Shown one piece after another: positions 14,427-20,591 of a stretch of 20,591 nucleotides of DNA. The first letter of the stretch is position 1. The number at the start of each line of letters is the position of its first letter. The notes beneath the pieces were generated by a model, which saw nothing but the letters and a program-made list of their open reading frames with translations, did no database searches and had not been told where the DNA came from. Position numbers and translations under genes: made by a program. Location of the stretch: assembly GCA_041753075.1 (NCBI GenBank), contig JBGSVE010000049.1, positions 1 to 20,591 on the forward strand, written 5' to 3'. The stretch comes from UBA6163 sp041753075 (GTDB lineage Bacteria; Planctomycetota; Planctomycetia; Pirellulales; Pirellulaceae).

Positions 14427-15450
14427 AACCTGAAATTGACCTGGAATACTGAACCAACTGGGCCATCTGTTTACCGGCGCGACATTCTTCCAGGTAATAC
14501 TTTTTCTCGTCGTGTCGAATGCCCAGCGTCGTCGAACAATCGCACGACCTGACGGGAATTGGCGCACCATTGAAACCGGGGGCGATGCCTTTGGGACCGG
14601 TATAGCCCAACGCCACGCTGCCGCGAATCGAATCCAAAAGCCAATAGCGTCTCAAAACCGCGTCGCGCTCGTTATACAGAACCGTCATCGTGCGGATATT
14701 CTGGCTGGCCAAGCCATGATAGTAGCCCGCTCGCAGCCAACGGTCTTCGAGAGCCGGTGCGATCAACCCCAAACCCACGCCGGCACCGGTCAAGTGTTCG
14801 CCGGGAAGCCGTCTCCCGCCCAATGCACCACCGGCCAGTGCGTGCAGCGAACCCGTCGCGACGCGGCCGCCGAAACTGAACCCAATGATCGCCACGGATT
14901 GTTCGCGATGGAACAATTCACGTAGCAACCACGCCAAATACAGGCCCTCGACATCGGTCCGCGCCGCCTTCGCGCGGGCGTCATTTGCCAGAATACCGTC
15001 GCGGTCACTGGGCCAACTGTAAATCACAAAATCGATCGGCTGTGGGCCGATCTCCGGTGCCGTTTGGTGGTAGACAAACAAACCTCGCTCCAGCGCCGTC
15101 TGGGCCGTCATGCGATTGCCATGGACCTGGAACAGCAAGGGCTGGCCCTCGCCTCGACCATCGAGGAATTCGTCCAATGAAACCCGATGCGTTGCCCCGG
15201 CGGATTGGCAATGGTCGATTCGGCAGACCTGGAACGCGGGTCGATCGAGATTGGCGCGACACACATCGTCATCCAGCGCGCGACTGCTGACCAGCCAAAT
15301 CCGGTCTTGACGGGAGTCATGGCAACCATTTTCGGCCAGCGCAGCGGCCAGCGGCAGCGCCAGGAGGTTGATAACGATTGCAAGGGTTATGCGATGCACG
15401 TTAGTCAGGATGTCGGTCGAGGAAGGGTGGATGATGCGAAACCGCAACAT
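14410..15450 (-). CDS. Secreted alpha/beta hydrolase, DUF900-like
   Basis: The 346-residue protein has a nucleophile elbow GFSFGG (Ser192 counting from ATG 15450) and an upstream FQVHGNR motif fitting the HG oxyanion region of alpha/beta hydrolases. Between them lie IDFVIYSWPSD and an ArgThrAspValGlu helix, as in the DUF900 group (PF05990). The substrate is unknown; esterase or lipase activity is only a family-level guess. From ATG 15450 the hydrophobic signal (ITLAIVINLLALPLAAALA) is preceded by 20 residues. GTG 15399 would give a compact signal peptide starting right before it and is a real alternative; neither has a good ribosome binding site. The acid and His of the triad are not certain; HDEKKYY near the C-terminus offers a His. 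It converges on rnc and is divergent from the lipoprotein gene (115-base gap). Confidence 0.82.
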   Translation of the reverse strand: MLRFRIIHPSSTDILTNVHRITLAIVINLLALPLAAALAENGCHDSRQDRIWLVSSRALDDDVCRANLDRPAFQVCRIDHCQSAGATHRVSLDEFLDGRGEGQPLLFQVHGNRMTAQTALERGLFVYHQTAPEIGPQPIDFVIYSWPSDRDGILANDARAKAARTDVEGLYLAWLLRELFHREQSVAIIGFSFGGRVATGSLHALAGGALGGRRLPGEHLTGAGVGLGLIAPALEDRWLRAGYYHGLASQNIRTMTVLYNERDAVLRRYWLLDSIRGSVALGYTGPKGIAPGFNGAPIPVRSCDCSTTLGIRHDEKKYYLEECRAGKQMAQLVQYSRSISGSAAVR

Positions 15451-15552
15451 TTGTTGCTCAAAATACTCAAGTGTTGCTTGCGTGGCGACGATCGCGTCCT
15501 AGATTTGTGCGGCTCAACTTCCGAGCCAAACGATCAGGTTCGCTTTGCACGT

Positions 15553-15559
15553 GAAGGGA
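15553..15559 (+). promoter_or_regulatory. Ribosome binding site of the lipoprotein gene
   Basis: GAAGGGA-type purine stretch six bases before ATG 15566. It decides the start in favour of 15566 over an in-frame upstream GTG-type start at 15545, because the later start places the signal peptide directly at the N-terminus (MNKQITTLLATL). Confidence 0.6.
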
Positions 15560-15565
15560 AATAAT

Positions 15566-16054
15566 ATGAACAAACAAATTACCACGCTCTTGGCGACTTT
15601 AACGCTCGTCAGTCTATGCGGGGGTTGCTCCGGCATGAAGAACTTTCTTTTTGGTCGCGGTGCAGCATGCACGTCGTGTGCCTCGGCCGCTCCGGTCTAT
15701 GGCGTCACCGCCCCGGTTGAGCCAGGCTGCGGATACGAGCCATCATGCGGTCGTGAGCCAAGTTACGGTCTGCTGCATAATCAATCGACCTGCAATGGCA
15801 GCGGCACTTGCGGTTGTGGATCAAATCAATCGTATATGAATTCAGGTGTCGATCAATATTACGGCGAAGTTCAAGATCCTTATGCCTATAATGGCGAAGT
15901 GATCGGATCGCAGGTGGTCGGTGACAACTATAATGGTTATCCAACGCAAGGCATGATTGTTCCTGGCAACACGATCGTTGGCGATGGCTTCGACGCTCGC
16001 GGCGGCCAGATTTACCGCAGCGAACCAATGCCCTCGACCGTGATGCAGCCGTAA
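15566..16054 (+). CDS. Small Cys/Gly/Tyr-rich putative lipoprotein
   Basis: This 162-residue protein is not recognised as a named family. The N-terminus MNKQITTLLATLTLVSL is a signal sequence, followed by CGGCSG, which could be a lipobox with Cys at its +1 position; the -3 residue is Cys instead of Leu or Val, so lipidation is uncertain. The mature part contains Cys pairs (CTSC, GCGYEPSCG, CNGSGTCGCG) in the first half and a Tyr/Gly/Asn-rich second half with repeated NGEV and DNYNGY-type motifs. The cysteines could form disulfides in the envelope. The transglutaminase-like gene follows 48 bases downstream on the same strand, so co-transcription is possible. A small perfect inverted repeat (GATTGT/ACAATC, 16059-16073) lies between them without a T-tract. 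Confidence 0.8.
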   Translation: MNKQITTLLATLTLVSLCGGCSGMKNFLFGRGAACTSCASAAPVYGVTAPVEPGCGYEPSCGREPSYGLLHNQSTCNGSGTCGCGSNQSYMNSGVDQYYGEVQDPYAYNGEVIGSQVVGDNYNGYPTQGMIVPGNTIVGDGFDARGGQIYRSEPMPSTVMQP

Positions 16055-16102
16055 TTTGGATTGTTCTACAATCGCTGATCTTACACGCTAGGGTTTTGCT
16101 CC

Positions 16103-17068
16103 ATGCGATATGCACCGCCGGTTGCTTCGCTCGCCTTGGCCGTCTTCGCTTGCGGTGCCCAAGCGGTCGATGACGACCCCAGCCTAGACGCCACAGTATC
16201 GCGAATCGCTTACGGCGATCCGCAAACGACTACCTGGCGGATCGGTCTGAAACTGGACACCCGCGGCGTGACCTGCAACGACATATTGGCGACCTTTCCG
16301 CTGCCGACCGATTGGCCCGAGCAATCGGTAAAGTTGATTCGCCAAGACATCGATCCCTTGGTCAACCGCTGGGAGATCCGGGCGCTAGAGGGCGGCGTGC
16401 GACAAGCGGCGCTGACGATTCCACGGGCGCTGGCGGGCAGCGACCCCGAGGTGATCTTCGAATTGCAAATCACCAAGTCGCGAGTGCTCGGCCCCGAAGC
16501 GACGGCAGACTTATCAATTCCGGCCAAGGCGAGCAACGAGTTGAAGTTGTATCTGGGCAACAGCCCCTCGATCGATACGACCAATTCACACATTCGCAGC
16601 GCTGCCCGGGAATTGATGGCCGGTGAATTCGACAACGATTGGGCGCGCGTCGAGGCGATTTATGATTGGGTCCGCAGCAAGGTCGAATATGTCGAAGGCG
16701 ACATCAAGTCCGCTTCCCAGGCGCTGCGTGACGGTCACGGTGATTGCGAAGAATTAACCAGCCTGTTTGTCGCGATCTGCCGGGCCAGCAAAGTGCCATC
16801 GCGAATGGTCTGGATCCCCGATCACTGCTATCCCGAATTCTATCTCGAAGATCCGGCGGGCAACGGCTTTTGGTTTCCCTGCCAAGCCGCCGGAACTCGC
16901 CAATTCGGCACCATGGACGAGTATCGACCGGTTCTGCAGAAGGGCGATCGCTTCAAATTGCCGGAAAAACGCGAGATCGTCCGCTATGTTGCGGAGTTTT
17001 TTCGCTGTCTGCCTCAGGGGAAACATGACCCCAATCCGATTTTTGTCCGCGAAGTCGTCGGCGAATAG
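16103..17068 (+). CDS. Secreted transglutaminase-like (papain-fold) protein
   Basis: The 321-residue protein starts at ATG 16103 with a signal peptide ending near ACGAQA (residues 16-21). An N-terminal beta-rich region (about 30-155) precedes a transglutaminase core at about 165-270. VEAIYDWVRSKVEYVEGD and HGDCEELTSLFVAICRA give Cys215 as nucleophile, and PDHCYPEFYL gives His241. The third residue, usually Asp in a W-x-P-x-D context, falls where the sequence reads GFWFPCQAAG, so no Asp is seen there. Bacterial members act as cysteine proteases, peptidases or cross-linking enzymes; the substrate cannot be told here. It follows the lipoprotein gene by 48 bases and precedes the EF-hand gene by 204. 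Confidence 0.85.
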   Translation: MRYAPPVASLALAVFACGAQAVDDDPSLDATVSRIAYGDPQTTTWRIGLKLDTRGVTCNDILATFPLPTDWPEQSVKLIRQDIDPLVNRWEIRALEGGVRQAALTIPRALAGSDPEVIFELQITKSRVLGPEATADLSIPAKASNELKLYLGNSPSIDTTNSHIRSAARELMAGEFDNDWARVEAIYDWVRSKVEYVEGDIKSASQALRDGHGDCEELTSLFVAICRASKVPSRMVWIPDHCYPEFYLEDPAGNGFWFPCQAAGTRQFGTMDEYRPVLQKGDRFKLPEKREIVRYVAEFFRCLPQGKHDPNPIFVREVVGE

Positions 17069-17078
17069 TAATCGGAAC

Positions 17079-17101
17079 CTAAACCCAAATGGTGGGTTTA
17101 G
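17079..17101 (+). terminator. Candidate hairpin after the transglutaminase gene
   Basis: CTAAACCCA (17079-17087) and TGGGTTTAG (17093-17101) are perfect complements with a five-base loop, starting 11 bases after the stop codon. The position fits a terminator, but the following sequence (TAAAATAGA) has no T-run, so factor-independent termination is not well supported. Confidence 0.35.
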
Positions 17102-17141
17102 TAAAATAGACTCGATGGTTTCGTCATGTTTGAAAAGGCTT

Positions 17142-17205
17142 GTGAGCGGAACGGCGCTAGCCGCCGGCGATTTACGAGGCCGGTGGCTAGCGCCATCCCG
17201 CTCAC
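17142..17205. repeat. Long imperfect inverted repeat, 27-base arms
   Basis: The left arm (17142-17168) and right arm (17179-17205) match as reverse complements at 24 of 27 positions around the ten-base loop GATTTACGAG. Both arms contain the palindromic core GGCGCTAGCC or its near complement GGCTAGCGCC. Two of the mismatches are compatible with G-U pairing in one transcript. It sits in the 204-base gap before the EF-hand gene, within its likely leader or upstream region. The form suggests a mobile, REP-like palindromic element. Confidence 0.7.
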
Positions 17206-17272
17206 CACCCTAAAACTGAAGTTCGACGAACCGCTAGTTTCCCAGTTCGATTTGTCTCCACAGGTCAATCCG

Positions 17273-18637
17273 ATGTCGACATTCTCATCTCGCTACCTCA
17301 TCGCCTTGTTGTCTTGTTTGGCGATGCCGCTAACGGCGCTGGGTCAATATGATCGTGGTGGTGATCGGGAAAGTGATCGCGGCGGAGACCGGGGACGATC
17401 CGGCGGTTTCGGTGGATACGGTGGCGGGCCTCCTGGCGGTTTCGGTGGCGGACCTCCTGGCGGTTTCGACCCGTCATCTTTCATTGAACGATTGGACCAA
17501 AATCGCAATGGTATGCTCGACCCCGAAGAGATGCAGGGACCTGCTCAGTTCATTGTATCGCGATTGCAACGCGATAACCCTGAAATTCGCACTGACAAAC
17601 CGATTCCAATCAGCAAGATTGTCAAAGGGTTCGAGAAGATGCGGGAAAGTCGCGACGGTGGCGGCAGTAGCAGTGACCGTGGTCGCGACGATGACGAGGC
17701 CAGACGAGCGGCTGAACAAAAAATCAATGATGCAATGACCGTTACGCCTCTGGTGCCCGGATTTGGTAACCCCGAGGAGAACATTCTGATCCCATTGTTG
17801 GGTTTTGGGCCGACAGCCGAGCTGATGGCCGTCGAAATCACGCCGCAAGATTTGAAGGATGCCGAAGAGCGAATGCGGCGCTATGATCGCAACGGCGACG
17901 GCAGCCTGGAAGGTGATGAAATCAGCAGTCGCTTCAGTGGTAATCCGATGGACTTTGATCGCAATGGCGACAAGAAATTAACTATCAACGAGCTGGCCCT
18001 GCGAACTGCCCGCATGCGGGTTGTCCAAGCTGACCCCGCGATCCAGGCGTCGCGTAATAGCGACAAAGATCGTCGCGACAAGGGTCGCGATGTCAAGCCA
18101 GTCGAAATGCCGAATGTCTATAACGGTCGCAAATCATATTTGGCCAACGCAGCCAGATTGCCCGACGGATTGCCCGGTTGGTTTGCCACAAAAGACGCCG
18201 ACGGTGATGGCCAAGTTGCGATGAGCGAATATGCCAGCACATGGAACGGTGCACTCGTCGAGGAATTCAGCAAGTTCGACGTTAATAGTGACGGTGTCGT
18301 TACAGCGCAGGAGTGCATTGCCGCAGTTCAAAACGGCGTCAGCGCATCGGCCATGGTGGCCAGCGCGGCGAGTTCCCAATCCAGCAGTTCGCCTTCTACG
18401 TCCGTTGCGACTACGTCATCGTCCGCGCCTGCAACTGGTGGCGTTGCCGGTGAAAAGGAGATGAACTATGCGCAGAAGATCATCAGTCGTTATGACAAGA
18501 ACAGCGATGGGGCGCTGACGGCCAACGAGTGGGCCGGCATGTTGGTTGACCCATCACCGGCCGACGCCGACAAAGACGGCCGCGTCACGATTCCTGAATA
18601 TGCCAACTACATGGCAGCACGCAGCAAGCGGCAGTAG
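17273..18637 (+). CDS. Secreted calcium-binding protein with seven EF-hand loops
   Basis: ATG 17273 is chosen because it puts a signal peptide (SSRYLIALLSCLAMPLTALG) at the N-terminus; the frame stays open back to 17126 but that stretch includes the palindromic repeat and looks non-coding. The 454-residue product has an Arg/Asp/Gly-rich and then Gly/Pro-rich segment (25-67), followed by EF-hand loops at 75-86, 205-216, 229-240, 308-319, 336-347, 408-419 and 431-442, each with the D-x-[DN]-x-[DN]-G pattern or close to it. The last six fall into three pairs; the first has only a weak possible partner near residue 101-113. A Ser/Thr/Ala linker spans 358-390. It should bind calcium outside the cytoplasm. 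No enzymatic domain is seen, so the role is unknown; planctomycete genomes carry many such proteins. Confidence 0.9.
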   Translation: MSTFSSRYLIALLSCLAMPLTALGQYDRGGDRESDRGGDRGRSGGFGGYGGGPPGGFGGGPPGGFDPSSFIERLDQNRNGMLDPEEMQGPAQFIVSRLQRDNPEIRTDKPIPISKIVKGFEKMRESRDGGGSSSDRGRDDDEARRAAEQKINDAMTVTPLVPGFGNPEENILIPLLGFGPTAELMAVEITPQDLKDAEERMRRYDRNGDGSLEGDEISSRFSGNPMDFDRNGDKKLTINELALRTARMRVVQADPAIQASRNSDKDRRDKGRDVKPVEMPNVYNGRKSYLANAARLPDGLPGWFATKDADGDGQVAMSEYASTWNGALVEEFSKFDVNSDGVVTAQECIAAVQNGVSASAMVASAASSQSSSSPSTSVATTSSSAPATGGVAGEKEMNYAQKIISRYDKNSDGALTANEWAGMLVDPSPADADKDGRVTIPEYANYMAARSKRQ

Positions 18638-18642
18638 AGGAA

Positions 18643-18693
18643 GTGGTTGGGCTTCCGGCCGCCGCGATGTGGCTGTAAGCCCCAGCCACTTTT
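18643..18693 (+). terminator. Palindrome with TTTT between convergent genes, probable terminator
   Basis: An outer pairing joins the 12 bases at 18643-18654 with the 13 bases at 18677-18689 (one bulge and a G-U pair). An alternative compact hairpin uses GTGGCTG (18669-18675) and CAGCCAC (18683-18689) with a seven-base loop and is followed by TTTT. It starts six bases after the EF-hand stop and ends eight bases before the stop of the convergent DUF11 gene, so it could terminate the plus-strand transcript and shield both 3' ends. Confidence 0.55.
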
Positions 18694-18700
18694 ACGCTCG

Positions 18701-20591
18701 TTACTTGTCGGTGCTGCGGCGGCTGATGCGTTCGGCGGGTGCCATCATAAACATCGTTGCCTCTTCGGAGACCAGTGATGTTTCGCCGTGACGAACTTCG
18801 GTGCGGAAGCGATGATCGCCAGCGTGTTCGGCCTTGGCCGCAACCTTCAACCGGATGGTGGCCCCGGGCTCGATCCGTTTGATCGGGCTGAACAATACTT
18901 GGCCCGGAACCATTTCGCCAGCTTGGCCTTCAACCCGCAGCGGTTCGATTCCATGGCTAAACTGTGCCACCACGCGGACCTCTTCGGCGGCCTTGCTGCC
19001 ACGATTCGTGACCACGATTTCGTACATCACCTCGGTCGCAACCGGTGCCGGAGCAACCGGATCGCTGATCGATAACACCAAGTCGGCGATCGCTTCGACT
19101 CGCGTCTCAATCGATACGCTGGCCTGTCCGGCGGCCGAGCCGTTGCAATTGAACGCCAACACCAAATCGCCGGTTCGGTCCAACCTGCACACGATATCGT
19201 ATTCGCGAGTCGCACCGGGTTGCATCGAGTCGATTTTCCACGCGACGCGATCGGCTTGTGCGCTTGCCTGGTCGATGCCACGAAGATACTTCACGCCCAA
19301 GGGCAAGCGCAGTTCCGCGTTCATCGATTCGCAAACCGCCTTGCCATTGTTGGCAACATACAGGTGGTAGACCGCTTCGGCGTTTTGGTATTTCAGCGGT
19401 GGGCCGGTCAATTCGGCGACCACGTTGGCGGCGGCAATTCGCACGTCCTTGTTGACGTTGGTGCGAACTTCGCGATCCGCCGTGGCCACGCCGCCGATCT
19501 TCAAGCTGCCTTGCTCGCGGGCCGTGATTTCAATCTCGAATTCAGCTTCCTTGCCAGCCGGAATGATGCCGATCTGTTGGGTTTGCGGCGAACTGGATTG
19601 CGGCGCTAACGTGAACGCAACGTTCGACGCGTCGCCGTCCCCCGGGTTCATGACGCGAACACGATACTTCTCGCTGCGGCCATAAACAATCTCGTCAGGC
19701 CCATCGATCACGATCGCTAATTTCGGCTCGCGAACCTTGACGCTGGCCACGTGCGTTTGCGGCATCAGAGTCCACTCAGTTGCGACATCGAACGTCCCCG
19801 AGCGCGTCGCTTTGACGCGGACGAACAAACGTTCGACCACACCCGCAGGCAACTTGTCGATTGTCCACTGCAATTGCTTTGCACCGTTTTGATCCACAGT
19901 TTTGATCTCACCCAACGATGCGTTGTGGCCCTGAATTTCGGCCCAGCCGGGCAACGACGAGCGAACGATCACGCCGGTCGCATCAAACGACCCACGATTC
20001 TCCACGCGGACTTCGTACTGACTCAACTCGCGAATCATGATTTCGGATGGACCTTCGGTGACGACGCGGACGCCGGGAAGCTCCGATGCACCGAGTTGTT
20101 TAGGCGACGATTCGGACTTGCGCGGTATCGTCCCGGCTTCACCCAGCAAACGTTCTCGCAATTGTCGCTCGGCCAACTCGGCGTTGACGACTGGTGCGGC
20201 GATTGGCGGAGCAGGTGCGATCGGCGTCGCAGCGACTAAAGCGGGCACGGGAGCAAGCGTGGGCGAGCTTGTGGGTGCTGCAGGCGTCGTTTCGGGACGC
20301 GACTCAGCGGCCGGCACACCACTGCCAATGACAACGGAAGGTACGGGCTTGGGAACGGGCTTAGCTACCCAGTTGTCTTCGTTGTTTGACGAATCGGCGA
20401 CCGGTGCAGGAACGGTCAGCACCGATGGCTCGGCGGCTGGCGTTGGTGCAGGCGATGGCGCCGTCACAGGCTTGACCGCAGCAGACTTTGGCAGCGGAGG
20501 CAAGTCGGCAGTCTCGTTCGTCTCGACCGGCGTAGCGCTCGTCGTGGTTGAACTCAAAGCGTCCACCGGCGCAATCGCCCGACGCGGCACC
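18701..20591 (-). CDS. DUF11/CARDB-type repeat surface protein, 5' end outside window
   Basis: The frame reads to the right edge; the GTG at 20590 is unlikely to be the true start because no signal peptide is seen, so the gene is taken as N-terminally incomplete (about 629 residues visible). Residues 1-155 are Pro/Ala/Val-rich and low in complexity, with many PAPTPA-like runs, like an extended spacer. About four to five Ig-like repeats of the DUF11/COG1361 type follow, seen as YEVRVENRGSFDATGV, YRVRVMNPGDGDASNV, YHLYVANNGKAVCESM and YEIVVTNRGSKAAEEV, each followed by an LPxG-type strand and an IxPGxxxE/R turn. Such repeats occur in secreted or envelope proteins as structural modules. No C-terminal anchor is seen. 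It converges on the EF-hand gene across a 63-base gap holding a palindrome. Confidence 0.85.
   Translation of the reverse strand, partial: VPRRAIAPVDALSSTTTSATPVETNETADLPPLPKSAAVKPVTAPSPAPTPAAEPSVLTVPAPVADSSNNEDNWVAKPVPKPVPSVVIGSGVPAAESRPETTPAAPTSSPTLAPVPALVAATPIAPAPPIAAPVVNAELAERQLRERLLGEAGTIPRKSESSPKQLGASELPGVRVVTEGPSEIMIRELSQYEVRVENRGSFDATGVIVRSSLPGWAEIQGHNASLGEIKTVDQNGAKQLQWTIDKLPAGVVERLFVRVKATRSGTFDVATEWTLMPQTHVASVKVREPKLAIVIDGPDEIVYGRSEKYRVRVMNPGDGDASNVAFTLAPQSSSPQTQQIGIIPAGKEAEFEIEITAREQGSLKIGGVATADREVRTNVNKDVRIAAANVVAELTGPPLKYQNAEAVYHLYVANNGKAVCESMNAELRLPLGVKYLRGIDQASAQADRVAWKIDSMQPGATREYDIVCRLDRTGDLVLAFNCNGSAAGQASVSIETRVEAIADLVLSISDPVAPAPVATEVMYEIVVTNRGSKAAEEVRVVAQFSHGIEPLRVEGQAGEMVPGQVLFSPIKRIEPGATIRLKVAAKAEHAGDHRFRTEVRHGETSLVSEEATMFMMAPAERISRRSTDK

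Noticed and set aside
15511..15527. GGCTC/GAGCC hairpin in the leader of the lipoprotein gene as a riboswitch or attenuator
   Set aside because: Five base pairs only, with no wider structure or known motif.
14512..15564. Plus-strand open frames opposite the hydrolase gene
   Set aside because: The minus strand has a clear hydrolase with signal peptide, oxyanion and nucleophile motifs; the plus frames have none.
16067..16072. TACAAT as a -10 box for the transglutaminase gene
   Set aside because: No acceptable -35 hexamer at the right distance; the hexamer is also part of a small inverted repeat.
17126..17272. N-terminal extension of the EF-hand gene from ATG 17126
   Set aside because: It would translate through the inverted repeat and bury the signal peptide at residue 50; ATG 17273 is simpler.

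Overview
The window looks like chromosomal DNA from a planctomycete, most likely the Pirellulaceae (Rhodopirellula and relatives). I infer this from gene content: a giant cadherin-type surface protein, a long-form secreted alkaline phosphatase, secreted EF-hand and transglutaminase-like proteins, a DUF11-repeat protein, and short genes on both strands separated by palindromic elements. No sequence search was possible, so the taxonomy is an inference.

Layout. Bases 1-11742 (+) are the 3' part of one giant gene, open at the left edge, with 3913 codons visible. In order it encodes a LamG-like jelly roll, two ~148-residue VNDAP modules, a seven-repeat beta-propeller-like block, a linker domain, two more VNDAP modules, a CSPG-like and a cadherin domain, 19 closely related cadherin repeats (4528-10494), two divergent Ig/cadherin-like domains, a Gly/Pro-rich linker and a C-terminal hydrophobic anchor. 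Next come a secreted alkaline phosphatase (11793-13466, +) and ribonuclease III (rnc, 13570-14355, +). Convergent to rnc is an alpha/beta hydrolase (14410-15450, -). Divergent from the hydrolase are a Cys/Gly/Tyr-rich putative lipoprotein (15566-16054, +), a transglutaminase-like protein (16103-17068, +) and a secreted seven-EF-hand protein (17273-18637, +). Convergent to that is a DUF11/CARDB-like protein (18701-20591, -), cut by the right edge. No tRNA, rRNA, CRISPR array, IS element or phage gene was seen. No gene-free stretch exceeds about 205 bases.

How the genes may work together. Except for rnc, almost every product has an export signal or is built of extracellular-type domains. The giant protein and the EF-hand protein both carry calcium-binding motifs. 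The region reads as a cell-surface/envelope neighbourhood with a housekeeping RNase embedded in it. It is not one obvious operon; at most the lipoprotein and transglutaminase genes (48 bases apart) might be co-transcribed.

The points most worth a second look are the four-type higher-order order of the cadherin array with hybrid units, the self-closing propeller inside the adhesin, an alkaline phosphatase lacking the C-terminal zinc-ligand region, a transglutaminase lacking the usual Asp, and three imperfect palindromes at gene ends that look like a dispersed repeat family.
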